Assembly (NCBI RefSeq): GCF_000973625.1
Contig: NZ_CP007501.1
Coordinates: 558,001 to 622,000 of the forward strand
DNA from: Polynucleobacter duraquae
Lineage (GTDB): Bacteria > Pseudomonadota > Gammaproteobacteria > Burkholderiales > Burkholderiaceae
Reading direction: 5' to 3'
Length of the DNA: 64,000 bases
Part shown: one piece after another, positions 40,183 through 49,382 of the stretch
Layout: every line of letters starts with the position of its first letter
How positions within the stretch are numbered: position 1 is the stretch's first letter
The notes under the pieces: model-generated
Database searches by the model: none
What the model saw: the letters and a program-made list of their open reading frames with translations, nothing else
What the model was told of the DNA's origin: nothing
Translations under genes and position numbers: made by a program

Positions 40183-41997
40183 ATGAGTAAATTAGTTAAA
40201 ATCACTATTAGCGCCCTTGGCGCCGTAATCATCCTGATTGCAATGGGTGTATGGTATGCAGCCTCAACAGTAGATCCAGTACAACTGACCAAATTGCTCT
40301 CTTCCTCTGTGAAGACTGCTACCGGCAGAGATCTAAAAATCACTGGGCCAGTAAGTCTTAGTTTCTTTCCGGGCATTTCTGTTGCCGCAGAGGGTTTGAG
40401 TCTGAGTAATACATCTTGGGCACCTGGTTCTGACATGCTGACGCTCAGGCGCATTGATGTAAGTATTAAAACTCTGCCGCTGCTGAGTAAGCGGATTGAG
40501 GTTGACAGTGTGAAGCTTGCTGGCCTGGAGCTATTTCTTCAAAAAAATGGGACTGGTAAAGCTAATTGGGATTTTAGTGCTGACGCCCCCAGGGAGCCTT
40601 CCGATACTAAAAATAATGCAGAAACCTCATCTGTTAGCGATGATTTAATTTCTTTGGACAATGTTTCGATTGCGGATGCCCGTATTCAGTATCAAGATCC
40701 TTCAAACACCATTTCAAGCTACCAAATTCAGCGCTTATCGTTGGCAGATAGTAGCGATAAAACAGTCGTATCCCTTGCGATGAAGTTTCAAGAGCAAGTT
40801 CTCGAGCTCAGCGGAAAAACGGGCTCACTTTCTAGATTGCTCAAAAAGTGGAATGTCTCATCTGCACAATTCCCAATTGACTTGAGCCTCACTATGAATG
40901 ACAAGTCTATGATGATTAAAGGCGAGGTAAGTAAGAATCCCAAGACCCCACCTACAATCAATTTGACGCTGAACTCAAAAACATTTGACTGGCCCGTTTT
41001 TGGGGTGCCTCCCAATCTTCCTCCGCGGGCAGTCAGTGGCGCTCAGTTAGCGCCAGTCGTACATCAAACTCAAAAGCCGCAGCCTAAGTACTTATTTAGT
41101 AATGAGAGCATTCCCTTTGATGTGCTGCCCCTAGTCAAAGGGAAAGTCGCAATCAATATTGGTGAATTAAATTTGCCAAAACGTAAACCTATTGAACATC
41201 TTCAAGCTACCTTGCAATTGAATGGTGGTGTTATTGATATTCCAAATCTCAGGTTTCAGATGGATAAGGGTAGCGCTGACTTACAGATCAAACTCTCGGG
41301 GCTGGATACGGCCAATCCGGCATTCAGGGTCAAAGGGATTACAAAGGATTTCACGCTAGAAAGCTTGCTAGCTAGGCTTGACCCGGGCTCCAAGGTGAGC
41401 GGGGGTGGCATGAAGATGGCGTTTGATGTGAAAACCTCTGGAAGTAGCTTGCATCAAATGGCATCAAATTCAAATGGCAAGATTCAGTTGAGTATTAGCC
41501 AGGCACGTATGGGTACGAATTTTTTAAATGATGCTGGTGATTTCGTAGTGACACTTTTGGATTCGATGAACCCACTACGTAAAAAAACTAGTGAGACAAT
41601 TTTGGAGTGTGCAGTTGCCTATTTACCAATTAACAACGGCCAGATCAATATAGCTAAGTCAGTTGGGGCTGAAACAGATAGGTTGGACGTGGCTTTAGCT
41701 GGCTCTATCAATCTGAAGACGGAGGCTATTAATCTGACTATTGATCCACAAGAGAAATCAGGTCTCACCACGGGCTTAGATTTAAGTGGCATGGTAAAAA
41801 TGGGCGGGACATTGGCAAATCCAAAGGCAGGTATTAATCAAGCCGGGGTAGTCAATAGCGCCGTCTCCATTGGACTTGGTTTTTTGACGGGCGGCGCAAG
41901 CATTTTGGCTGAGAATGCCAGATCAATGACTTCAAAGAGCCGCCCGTGCCGCGATGCGCTCCACCCTTGGTCTGACATCTACCCTGGAGCGGAGTAA
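40183..41997 (+). CDS. AsmA family protein
   Basis: 604-residue inner-membrane-anchored periplasmic protein. One N-terminal membrane helix (about 5-27) is followed by the AsmA domain (VQLTKLLSSSVKTATGRDLK, GPVSLSFFPGISVAAEGLSLSN) and a C-terminal AsmA_2-type region (GMKMAFDVKTSGSSLHQM). The family is thought to bridge the envelope and move phospholipids to the outer membrane. Monocistronic. Confidence 0.92.
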   Translation: MSKLVKITISALGAVIILIAMGVWYAASTVDPVQLTKLLSSSVKTATGRDLKITGPVSLSFFPGISVAAEGLSLSNTSWAPGSDMLTLRRIDVSIKTLPLLSKRIEVDSVKLAGLELFLQKNGTGKANWDFSADAPREPSDTKNNAETSSVSDDLISLDNVSIADARIQYQDPSNTISSYQIQRLSLADSSDKTVVSLAMKFQEQVLELSGKTGSLSRLLKKWNVSSAQFPIDLSLTMNDKSMMIKGEVSKNPKTPPTINLTLNSKTFDWPVFGVPPNLPPRAVSGAQLAPVVHQTQKPQPKYLFSNESIPFDVLPLVKGKVAINIGELNLPKRKPIEHLQATLQLNGGVIDIPNLRFQMDKGSADLQIKLSGLDTANPAFRVKGITKDFTLESLLARLDPGSKVSGGGMKMAFDVKTSGSSLHQMASNSNGKIQLSISQARMGTNFLNDAGDFVVTLLDSMNPLRKKTSETILECAVAYLPINNGQINIAKSVGAETDRLDVALAGSINLKTEAINLTIDPQEKSGLTTGLDLSGMVKMGGTLANPKAGINQAGVVNSAVSIGLGFLTGGASILAENARSMTSKSRPCRDALHPWSDIYPGAE

Positions 41998-42000
41998 TTT

Positions 42001-42348
42001 TTAAAACAGTATTCCGCTGATAAAGAGGCTGAATAAAGAAATAAAGATGCTGGCAAAGAAGGCGGTCCAAAAGCCAGAAATCGTAAAGCCACTCACTACT
42101 GCAGACACCAGCATTAATACCAAGGCATTCACTACCAGCAGAAAGAGTCCCATCGTGAGGACAGTTAGTGGGAGTGTGAAGAGAATCAACAGAGGCTTTA
42201 CTACAGCATTGGCAAATCCCAGCAGTAGGGCAGCAATCAAGAGTGAGCCACCGTCTGCAAAGCGTAAGCCGCTAAAAAGATAGCTGGCAACCCAAAGGGA
42301 TAGAGAGGTTAAGCCCCACTGGACTAAAAATGGTACTAAGTTACCCAT
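42001..42348 (-). CDS. Four-helix phage-holin-family membrane protein
   Basis: 115 residues with four hydrophobic segments and the PF04020-type pattern (ALLLGFANAVVKPLLILFTLPLTVLTMGLFLLVVNALVL). Despite the family name it is a chromosomal housekeeping-type membrane protein, not part of a prophage; no phage genes are nearby. It ends four bases from the AsmA gene, convergent. Confidence 0.88.
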   Translation of the reverse strand: MGNLVPFLVQWGLTSLSLWVASYLFSGLRFADGGSLLIAALLLGFANAVVKPLLILFTLPLTVLTMGLFLLVVNALVLMLVSAVVSGFTISGFWTAFFASIFISLFSLFISGILF

Positions 42349-42411
42349 GGTATTTACCTTTTTTAATAGCCTTCGAAATCAATATCAATAATAGCTAATT
42401 TTAGTGGAGCC

Positions 42412-42717
42412 CTAAGCGGCTAATTTTTGCTTTGAATTTTTAATTGGCTTGAAGTGGATTTCAATATGGGTATTTGTGGCTGCCGCCAATTTCGTCAAAG
42501 TCCTTAGGGAGGGGAGACTGACCCCACTCTCAAGTCTTGCAATTGCGGATTGGGAGGTGCTCATTAGTGCGGCTAGCTCCTCTTGGGATAGTCCACTTTT
42601 CATACGCGCCTCAATAACTTCTTGCGCAATCTCAAACTCCATACGTGACTCGTCGTAAGCTTCTTTGTAATCTGGATTTTTAATCCACTTTTTATGTAAA
42701 TTGGATATCTTAGTCAT
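42412..42717 (-). CDS. HigA-like XRE antitoxin
   Basis: 101 residues. The helix-turn-helix is in RMKSGLSQEELAALMSTSQSAIARLESGVSLPSLRTL, typical of HigA-type antitoxins. Its ATG overlaps, as ATGA, the stop codon the toxin gene would have if its frameshift were repaired. It may still act as a stand-alone repressor at the palindrome 43054-43071. Confidence 0.85.
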   Translation of the reverse strand: MTKISNLHKKWIKNPDYKEAYDESRMEFEIAQEVIEARMKSGLSQEELAALMSTSQSAIARLESGVSLPSLRTLTKLAAATNTHIEIHFKPIKNSKQKLAA

Positions 42718-43045
42718 ATTAGCTTTGCCTGTTTAGCTCTTCTTGTCGCCATCTCCAAAGCTGCTAGTGGAGTTTTCTGAGTTTTCTTAATGAATACATG
42801 TAAAACGATTATTTTTTCCCTTTTGCGTAGAGATAAATTCCTCTTGCAATTCCGCCCCGTCCAGAGACTCGTATTTCCCAGAATTTATCACCCAAAGACC
42901 TGATGTGAGGCATTCCAACATTTTGGGGGCCAAACTGCTCCAGTAAACCAGAGATTCTCACAAACTTACTTCTAATATCTACTGGCAGGACCTCTAGCTC
43001 ATCGTCAACGGTGTTATTAAGAGTATGTACAGTCCATATGGTCAT
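42714..43045 (-). pseudogene. HigB-like toxin gene interrupted by a frameshift
   Basis: The start MTIWTVHTLNNTVDDELEVL and the core EQFGPQNVGMPHIRSLGDKFWEIRVS followed by GIARGIYLYAKGKK match the phage-derived Gp49/HigB family. The frame hits TAA after a run of six A (42812-42817). One extra A would continue as KIIVLHVFIKKTQKTPLAAL and end at TGA 42716-42714, overlapping the antitoxin ATG. The intact protein would have about 110 residues. The overlap shows the long version was the coupled form; the present sequence gives only 78 residues. Confidence 0.8.
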
Positions 43046-43051
43046 CCATAA

Positions 43052-43071
43052 ATTATATCAATATTGATATA
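43052..43071 (-). promoter_or_regulatory. Operator palindrome and -10 box of HigBA-like module
   Basis: TATATCAATATTGATATA (43054-43071) is a perfect 18-bp palindrome. It overlaps the -10 TATAAT (43057-43052), which ends six bases before the toxin ATG at 43045. TTGACA lies just upstream but only 14 bases from the -10. Expected binding site of the antitoxin. Confidence 0.7.
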
Positions 43072-43113
43072 TGTCAAAAATGATATAACTTAATCAAATA
43101 TAAATCAAGGACT

Positions 43114-43317
43114 TTAATAATGCGGAGGGATTTCATCTTTTGGATTGGTGTAACCTACACCGCCCCCGCTGTTAGCCTGCTCTTTGATGGATTTAAGTTC
43201 ACGATACAGAAATTCAATTTGTTGCTGCTGCTTGTAGATTGTTTCATTGAGTTGATCAATCAAATCTTCAGTAAAGCTAAGTTTAATTTCAAGATTGGTG
43301 ATGCGATCATCGCTCAT
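43114..43317 (-). CDS. slyX: SlyX family protein
   Basis: 67 residues forming one coiled coil (about 5-50: NLEIKLSFTEDLIDQLNETI, heptads continuing) with the family's terminal PPHY. Function unknown. AAGGA lies upstream of the ATG. It follows the DUF1653 gene by about 20 bases. Confidence 0.9.
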   Translation of the reverse strand: MSDDRITNLEIKLSFTEDLIDQLNETIYKQQQQIEFLYRELKSIKEQANSGGGVGYTNPKDEIPPHY

Positions 43318-43338
43318 GTCAGTTCCTTTACCCTTATC

Positions 43339-43578
43339 TTAAGCATTGACCAACTCAAATCGACCATCTTCCATCTCGGCTTTTGGTCTGATCCAAAAAT
43401 CGTGTGACTGAAGTGATTCATAGACATAGGCTGGCTCTAGATTAGCTTCGACATTGGCAAGTAAGACCACTTTATAAAAGCCACCCGTCTTAATGTGCCT
43501 TAGCTTGCTACCCGGCTTAAAGAGGCCGTCATCGGCATCTGCCATCTTTGGCATCGTTGGCGTCTCTAGTTTACTCAT
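43339..43578 (-). CDS. DUF1653 family protein
   Basis: 79 residues. The body PGSKLRHIKTGGFYKVVLLA and AYVYESLQSHDFWIRPKAEM follows the DUF1653 pattern of a small beta domain (YRHYKGNxYxVL..., with a late phenylalanine/Asp region). Cytoplasmic, no known activity. Probably in an operon with slyX and divergent from the LLM oxidoreductase gene. Confidence 0.82.
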   Translation of the reverse strand: MSKLETPTMPKMADADDGLFKPGSKLRHIKTGGFYKVVLLANVEANLEPAYVYESLQSHDFWIRPKAEMEDGRFELVNA

Positions 43579-43599
43579 GTCAAAAAAGCGCTTTCTTAG

Positions 43600-43605
43600 T
43601 ATGAT
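43600..43605 (+). promoter_or_regulatory. -10 box of the LLM oxidoreductase gene (leaderless start)
   Basis: TATGAT ends six bases before the ATG at 43612; no Shine-Dalgarno precedes the start. Confidence 0.45.
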
Positions 43606-43611
43606 TGTTAG

Positions 43612-44628
43612 ATGGCAAATTGCGTCCCGTACTCCATTCTAGATATATCTCCGATCCCAGAGGGATTTACTGCTGCAGATGCCTTACGGAACTCTTTAGA
43701 TGTTGCCCAGCATGCGGAAGCTTTAGGCTACACCCGCTATTGGGTAGCTGAGCACCACAACATGACAGGTAATGCTAGCTCTGCTACTGCTGTTTTGATT
43801 GCTTATATTGCCGGCGGTACAAAAACCATTCGCGTTGGGTCGGGTGGTGTGATGTTGCCAAATCATGCCCCGCTAGTCATTGCAGAACAATTTGGTACTT
43901 TGGCAGCTATCTACCCCAGTAGGATTGAGTTGGGTCTGGGGCGTGCGCCAGGTACAGATCAAATGACAGCTAGAGCCTTACGTCGAGATTTGCTCGGAAG
44001 TGATGATCGCTTTCCGCAGGATGTACGGGAGTTACAGCATTACTTTGGCCCCATCCAAGTGGGTCAAACTGTGAGAGCTATTCCGGGTGCAGATACCGAG
44101 GTACCAATTTGGATATTAGGATCTAGCTTGTATGGCGCTCAATTGGCGGCTCATTTCGGCTTACCTTATGCCTTTGCCTCTCACTTTGCACCGGAGCAAT
44201 TATTGGATGCTATGTCAACCTATCGCGAATTGTTTAAGCCATCGGATAAGTTAGCCAAGCCCTATTGTGCATTTTTAATGAATGTAGTCGCTGCTGATAC
44301 CGATGAAGAGGCTGCACACCTTTTTACTACTTTGCAGCAAAACGTCATTCGTATGCGCCGAAATACCCGCGGGCAGTTGCCACCCCCAATAGAAGATATA
44401 GATGACTTCTGTGAGCCACATGAAAAAATAACGGCTGCTCATGCTTTGCACTGCTCTGCTGTCGGATCTTTACAGACCGTAAGAAAAGAGATGCAGTATT
44501 GGCTTGATCAGACCGGTGCTAATGAAATCATCATCACGGGTCAAATTTATGACCATCAAGCTCGCCTCAAGTCCTTTAAAATCGCTGCTGAGGCAGCCAA
44601 AGGATTGCGTTTTAGTTCTTTAATCTAA
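43612..44628 (+). CDS. LLM class flavin-dependent oxidoreductase
   Basis: 338-residue luciferase-like monooxygenase fold, using reduced FMN or F420-like flavin. Typical pieces: [12 protein letters not shown] at the start, [30 protein letters not shown] and [12 protein letters not shown]. Close to the YhbW-type subfamily of unknown substrate. The 3' end overlaps the convergent PIN gene by 17 bases. Confidence 0.92.
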   Translation: MANCVPYSILDISPIPEGFTAADALRNSLDVAQHAEALGYTRYWVAEHHNMTGNASSATAVLIAYIAGGTKTIRVGSGGVMLPNHAPLVIAEQFGTLAAIYPSRIELGLGRAPGTDQMTARALRRDLLGSDDRFPQDVRELQHYFGPIQVGQTVRAIPGADTEVPIWILGSSLYGAQLAAHFGLPYAFASHFAPEQLLDAMSTYRELFKPSDKLAKPYCAFLMNVVAADTDEEAAHLFTTLQQNVIRMRRNTRGQLPPPIEDIDDFCEPHEKITAAHALHCSAVGSLQTVRKEMQYWLDQTGANEIIITGQIYDHQARLKSFKIAAEAAKGLRFSSLI

Positions 44629-45034
44629 AGGCGTTGTAATCGTTGGTAATGAGAATGTCTTCTGAGGCTGCTCTACTAGCAATTTGAAGTACTGCATTAT
44701 CTTTGCTAATGAGTACTGTAGGCCTGAGTTGATAGGCCAAATCTAAAAAGATCTGATCATCCGGATCTTGGCATTTCCAGGGTGCGGGGTCTAAATTGGA
44801 ATCATCATGCATTTGAGCAAGAGATTGCCATTGAGTCAAAATACTTGCTTGGGCGACTTCATCAAGATTAAAGAGGGGGCGTGATATGACGTCAGCAAGT
44901 TCCAGTAAGGTTGTTTGACTCGAGATTAATTGAATACTCCTATTCATCATTGCTTGCTTCAGATGAATAGCCCTTTCGTCATTAAAGACAAAAATATCTA
45001 ACAAGATATTGGTGTCTAAAACTACGGGTCTCAT
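44612..45034 (-). CDS. PIN-domain protein (putative toxin-type ribonuclease)
   Basis: 140 residues. Catalytic acidic residues appear in [16 protein letters not shown] and [14 protein letters not shown], as in the COG1569 PIN family. Some members are called toxins, but there is no antitoxin gene beside it; instead it overlaps yaeQ by four bases and is probably co-translated. Its role may be RNA processing. Convergent with the LLM gene. Confidence 0.87.
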   Translation of the reverse strand: MRPVVLDTNILLDIFVFNDERAIHLKQAMMNRSIQLISSQTTLLELADVISRPLFNLDEVAQASILTQWQSLAQMHDDSNLDPAPWKCQDPDDQIFLDLAYQLRPTVLISKDNAVLQIASRAASEDILITNDYNAFRLKN

Positions 45035-45579
45035 TGCTGTTGATTGCGCCAGATTTCTGGGGTGATGGTGACTTGTCCCATATCTGAAGAAACGTATGCT
45101 TCCCCATCTTGAATATTCACATGCAGAACCATGCTGCGCTCAACTAGCTTATTAAGTTCTTTGGCTTGCTCCGCTGGAATGGAGATCACCTGAAGATTAC
45201 GGGCGCGAGTTAATTTGTTGGCAATACCATCCCACCAGATTTTGCTGGTGTGCCCGCCGTAGCAATAGACGATGACTTGATCAGATCGACCACAGGCTTT
45301 CAGAATGCGCCTCTCGTCTGGCTGGCCTATCTCAATCCAAAGCTGAATGGCATCCGTGAGGTCTTTTACCCAAAGATCAGGCTCATCGGTATCACTCAAA
45401 CCTTTAGTAAAAGCTAACTCTTCTTGTGCTTGCAGGGCAAACGCAATGATGCGCACCATCATCCGCTCTTCAGTTTCAGAGGGGTGCTTTGCAATAGTGA
45501 GTGAATGACTGCCGTAATAGTGGCGGTCAGAGTCTGCGACATGAAGGTCGGCTTTGTGGATAGTTGCGCGTAGAGCCAT
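45031..45579 (-). CDS. yaeQ: YaeQ family protein
   Basis: 182-residue protein with a PD-(D/E)XK nuclease-like fold. Typical start MALRATIHKADLHVADSDRH, then RMMVRIIAFAL and EPDLWVKDL...LWIEIGQPDERR containing the acidic/QxD-type core. Biochemical role unclear. A GATAAT -10 lies five bases before the ATG without a Shine-Dalgarno. Overlaps the PIN gene downstream. Confidence 0.92.
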   Translation of the reverse strand: MALRATIHKADLHVADSDRHYYGSHSLTIAKHPSETEERMMVRIIAFALQAQEELAFTKGLSDTDEPDLWVKDLTDAIQLWIEIGQPDERRILKACGRSDQVIVYCYGGHTSKIWWDGIANKLTRARNLQVISIPAEQAKELNKLVERSMVLHVNIQDGEAYVSSDMGQVTITPEIWRNQQQ

Positions 45580-45584
45580 GGCGC

Positions 45585-45590
45585 ATTATC
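45585..45590 (-). promoter_or_regulatory. -10 box of yaeQ (leaderless start)
   Basis: GATAAT on the minus strand, five bases before the yaeQ ATG at 45579; consistent with transcription starting at or next to the start codon. Confidence 0.45.
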
Positions 45591-45668
45591 GCCTTTTAAC
45601 GCAATCATTCGGCCTATCCCAGTATTATTTGGCAAAATGGCCCGATTTACTGTGTATCGTAGAGTCCC

Positions 45669-47279
45669 ATGATCCGTATTACCGAACTTCGCTTACCTAT
45701 TAGCCATGCCCCTGAGGCACTGGAGGAGGCGATCTTGAAGCGTTTGAATATCCAAACCCAAGACCTGATTCAGTTTGATGTATTTAAGCGTAGCTACGAT
45801 GCTAGAAAAAATGTGGCTCTGGCCTTTATCTACACCGTGGATTTATCGGTAAAGAATGAAGAAAAATTACTGAAGCAGTTTTCAAATGACATTCATATTC
45901 GACCATCGCCGGATATGAGTTATCACTTTGTCGCCAATGCCTCACAAGTAATGAGTGAAGATTTTGAGCGACCCGTTGTCATTGGATTTGGCCCTTGCGG
46001 AATTTTTGCCGCCTTGGTTTTGGCGCAAATGGGTTTTAAGCCGATCGTATTAGAGCGCGGTAAAGCTGTACGCGAGCGTACTCAAGATACCTGGGGTTTG
46101 TGGCGCAAGAATGTTCTTAATCCAGAATCCAATGTGCAATTTGGTGAGGGTGGTGCAGGGACATTTTCTGATGGCAAGCTTTGGAGCCAAATTAAAGATC
46201 CGAAGTTTTACGGTCGTAAAGTAATTACTGAATTCATCAAAGCAGGCGCCCCAGAAGAAATTCGTTATGTAGCTAAGCCACATATCGGCACCTTTCGATT
46301 GGTGGGTGTGGTCGAAAGAATGCGTCAAGAAATTATTGAGCTTGGTGGAGAGATTCGCTTTTCTCAAAAAGTGATTGGCTTTGATATTCAGAAGGATCAA
46401 ATAGCTGGAGTCAAGATTGAGGGATATCCGGATTTATCAGCTAACCATGTAGTGCTAGCCTTAGGGCATAGTGCTCGTGATACCTTTGAGGTCCTGCATG
46501 CGGCAGGGGTTTATATGGAAGCAAAACCCTTTTCAGTGGGCTTTCGTATTGAGCATCCACAATCCTTGATCGACAGGGCGCGCTTAGGGCCTCATGCTGG
46601 CAATGAACTCATTGGTGCAGCGGATTACAAATTGGTTCACCATGCCAAGAATGGCCGCGCAGTTTATAGTTTTTGTATGTGCCCAGGCGGAACTGTTGTT
46701 GCTGCAACTTCCGAGCCAAATCGTGTTGTGACGAATGGAATGAGTCAGTACTCTCGCAATGAGCGCAATGCTAATGCGGGCATCGTTGTCGGTATTACTC
46801 CTGAAGATTATCCCGGTGGTCCTCTTGCCGGAATTGAGTTTCAAAGAGCTTTGGAGTCCAAGGCATACGAGCTCGGCGGATCTACTTATGAAGCTCCTGG
46901 GCAATTGGTAGGAGACTTTCTCGCTGGTAAAGCCTCTACAGAATTTGGTTCTGTAATTCCGTCTTATAAACCCGGCGTGCACCTGACAGATCTTGCTGAT
47001 GCTTTACCTCCTTATGCCATTGAAGCAATTCGAGAGGCGATCCCCGCTTTTGAAAAGCAGATTAAAGGCTTTTCGATTAAGGATGCCGTATTGACTGGCA
47101 TTGAAACGCGCACATCATCACCATTGCGTATTACTCGGGGCAGCAATTTTCAGAGTTTAAATATCAAAGGCCTTTACCCTGCAGGCGAGGGTGCTGGATA
47201 TGCGGGTGGAATCTTATCGGCAGGAGTTGATGGCATTAAGGTTGCGGAAGCTATTGCGCTTGACTATCTGTCTAAATAA
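45669..47279 (+). CDS. Uncharacterised FAD-dependent dehydrogenase (COG2509 type)
   Basis: 536 residues. An N-terminal domain (about 1-95) precedes a Rossmann FAD site VVIGFGPCGIFAALVLAQMG with a glutamate-bearing strand (PIVLERGKAVRERTQD), the motif FGEGGAGTFSDGKLWSQIKD and a C-terminal FAD motif GLYPAGEGAGYAGGILSAGVDG. The family is widespread and uncharacterised. Monocistronic. Confidence 0.9.
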   Translation: MIRITELRLPISHAPEALEEAILKRLNIQTQDLIQFDVFKRSYDARKNVALAFIYTVDLSVKNEEKLLKQFSNDIHIRPSPDMSYHFVANASQVMSEDFERPVVIGFGPCGIFAALVLAQMGFKPIVLERGKAVRERTQDTWGLWRKNVLNPESNVQFGEGGAGTFSDGKLWSQIKDPKFYGRKVITEFIKAGAPEEIRYVAKPHIGTFRLVGVVERMRQEIIELGGEIRFSQKVIGFDIQKDQIAGVKIEGYPDLSANHVVLALGHSARDTFEVLHAAGVYMEAKPFSVGFRIEHPQSLIDRARLGPHAGNELIGAADYKLVHHAKNGRAVYSFCMCPGGTVVAATSEPNRVVTNGMSQYSRNERNANAGIVVGITPEDYPGGPLAGIEFQRALESKAYELGGSTYEAPGQLVGDFLAGKASTEFGSVIPSYKPGVHLTDLADALPPYAIEAIREAIPAFEKQIKGFSIKDAVLTGIETRTSSPLRITRGSNFQSLNIKGLYPAGEGAGYAGGILSAGVDGIKVAEAIALDYLSK

Positions 47280-47409
47280 TCTAATAAGCTTAATTTAGTA
47301 AGACTGAGCTTGCGGGTCATTTATCCCTTTATTTGGAACTATTCCTTGGGTAAATTCCACCTCTCAATCCCATGTTTATTGGAAATATCACCACTTTGGG
47401 TGAAGTGAC

Positions 47410-47415
47410 GATAAT
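47410..47415 (+). promoter_or_regulatory. -10 box of uup-like gene (leaderless start)
   Basis: GATAAT ends six bases before the ATG at 47422; no Shine-Dalgarno lies between them. Confidence 0.45.
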
Positions 47416-47421
47416 GTCGCC

Positions 47422-49347
47422 ATGGCTTTAATCGTACTCACTGATGCAAAACTGGCTTTTGGCCACGTTGACCTCCTCGCAAACACTGCTTTCTCACTCG
47501 AATCTGGTGAGCGTGTTGGCTTAATTGGCCGTAATGGCACTGGCAAATCCTCTTTATTGAAGATCTTGGCTGGCATAGAAAAAATGGATGATGGCTTGCT
47601 GCAATATCAGCAGGGTCTCCGCATTGCCTATGTTCCACAAGAGCCTATATTCGAAGCTGAGGAAACCGTTTTTGATGCCGTATCTAAGGGTGTGGCGCAA
47701 GCCAAAGCTCTACGTGAAGAATACGAAGCTCTTAGCATTGGGGAGTGGGATGATGCTGCCCACCATCGCTTAGATGAAGTGCAGTCACAATTGGAGGCTT
47801 TAAGCGGCTGGAATTGGGAGCAACGCGTTCATGAAACGCTGGATCGTCTTCACCTAGAGGCTGAGCTCAAGATTAATACTTTATCGGGCGGAACCAAGAA
47901 GCGGGTTGCTCTTGCTCGTGCGCTGGTAGAGATGCCTGATGTGCTGCTCTTGGATGAGCCTACTAACCATTTGGATCTAGATTCTATTTCTTGGCTCGAA
48001 GATTTATTGAAAGAGTACAAAGGCTCTGTGATTTTGATTACCCATGATCGCGCTTTCTTGGATAACGTTTGCACACAAATTGTTGAGCTTGATCGCGGTA
48101 TCTTGCGTACCTACCCAGGTAACTTCTCAGCCTATGAGGTATTAAAAGATCAGGAAATGAATTCAGAGTCTCTGGCTAATGCACGCGCAGACAAATTACT
48201 CGCTCAAGAAGAGGTCTGGATTCGTAAAGGGGTCGAGGCTAGGCGTACTCGCAGCGTTGCTCGTATTGCACGCCTAGAAAACCTTCGTGCGACTCGCTCA
48301 CAAAGACGTGATGCTGTTGGGCAAGTAAAGCTTGCAGTTTCAGCAGGAGATAGAAGCGGCAAGATTGTTGCTGATTTACAAAATGTTTCCAAGTCATACG
48401 AGCGACCGATTGTGAAGGATTTCACAGCAACGATTTTGCGTGGCGATAAAGTCGGACTTCTTGGCCCTAACGGCGCAGGTAAGACTACCTTACTCAAGTT
48501 GATTCTTGGAACGATTGCGCCAGACTCTGGCACAGCAACGATGGGTACTCGTATCGAGGTAGCCTATTTTGATCAAATGCGCGAAGGTCTTGATCTCAAT
48601 GCTTCACTCGAGGATTACATCAGCCCAGGTAGCGAGTGGATTGAAATCAACGGTAACAAGAAACACGTGAAGAGTTATCTGAGTGATTTCTTATTTGCGC
48701 CTGAGCGTACTAATTCACCGGTCAGTACTTTGTCTGGCGGGGAACGTAACCGCTTATTGTTGGCGCGTTTATTTGCACGTCCTGCAAACGTTTTGGTTTT
48801 GGATGAGCCAACCAATGACTTAGATATTGATACTCTAGATTTGCTCGAGCAATTACTCCAAGACTATAAAGGTACGGTGTTCTTGGTTAGTCACGATCGC
48901 TACTTCCTAGATAACGTAGTTACCAGCATCATCGCTAATGAGGGTGATGGATTTTGGCGCGAGTATGAAGGTGGTTACGAGGACTGGAAAATCCAGAAGG
49001 CACGCTCAGACAAGATTCGCGCTGCCAACGGCGGCCTTAAGGCTGCTGAGAAATTCGAATCAAAGTCAGAAGCAAAAGCAGAAGTTGAATTAAAACCCGC
49101 GGCCGCAAAAACTGGGGTGAATAAGCTCAATGGTAAAGAGCGGCAGGAATTAGAGGCTCTACCTTTTCAGATCGAAACCCTGGAGACAGAGCAGGCTGAT
49201 ATTGGGATCGCTATGAGTAATCCCGATCTCTACAAGAATGAACCTGAATTAGCGGCGAGCATGCAAGCGCGCTTGTCAGAAATCACCGCTGATCTAGATA
49301 TCAAATTACAGCGTTGGGAGTTGCTCTTAAGTCGCTCAGAATCTTAA
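47422..49347 (+). CDS. uup: ABC-F family ATPase, Uup-like
   Basis: 641 residues. Two nucleotide-binding domains in one chain: Walker A GRNGTGKSS, signature LSGGTKKR, Walker B LLLDEPTNHLD; then GPNGAGKTT, LSGGERNR and VLDEPTNDLD. An interdomain linker and a C-terminal coiled-coil domain (about 560-641) fit Uup rather than EttA. No membrane segments. Acts on the ribosome or DNA in rescue of stalled states. Confidence 0.93.
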   Translation: MALIVLTDAKLAFGHVDLLANTAFSLESGERVGLIGRNGTGKSSLLKILAGIEKMDDGLLQYQQGLRIAYVPQEPIFEAEETVFDAVSKGVAQAKALREEYEALSIGEWDDAAHHRLDEVQSQLEALSGWNWEQRVHETLDRLHLEAELKINTLSGGTKKRVALARALVEMPDVLLLDEPTNHLDLDSISWLEDLLKEYKGSVILITHDRAFLDNVCTQIVELDRGILRTYPGNFSAYEVLKDQEMNSESLANARADKLLAQEEVWIRKGVEARRTRSVARIARLENLRATRSQRRDAVGQVKLAVSAGDRSGKIVADLQNVSKSYERPIVKDFTATILRGDKVGLLGPNGAGKTTLLKLILGTIAPDSGTATMGTRIEVAYFDQMREGLDLNASLEDYISPGSEWIEINGNKKHVKSYLSDFLFAPERTNSPVSTLSGGERNRLLLARLFARPANVLVLDEPTNDLDIDTLDLLEQLLQDYKGTVFLVSHDRYFLDNVVTSIIANEGDGFWREYEGGYEDWKIQKARSDKIRAANGGLKAAEKFESKSEAKAEVELKPAAAKTGVNKLNGKERQELEALPFQIETLETEQADIGIAMSNPDLYKNEPELAASMQARLSEITADLDIKLQRWELLLSRSES

Positions 49348-49382
49348 TGTAATTGAGATTCCCATGACCAAAGCAGAGTGGT

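Noticed and set aside
42001..42348. Phage holin family protein as a sign of a prophage
   Set aside because: The family is a common chromosomal membrane protein; there are no phage structural or lysis genes around it.
42812..42817. Programmed -1 ribosomal frameshift in the HigB-like gene
   Set aside because: A6 is present but the heptamer before it (G AAA AAA) is not a classical slippery site and no stimulating stem was seen; decay, slippage of transcription or sequence error are simpler.
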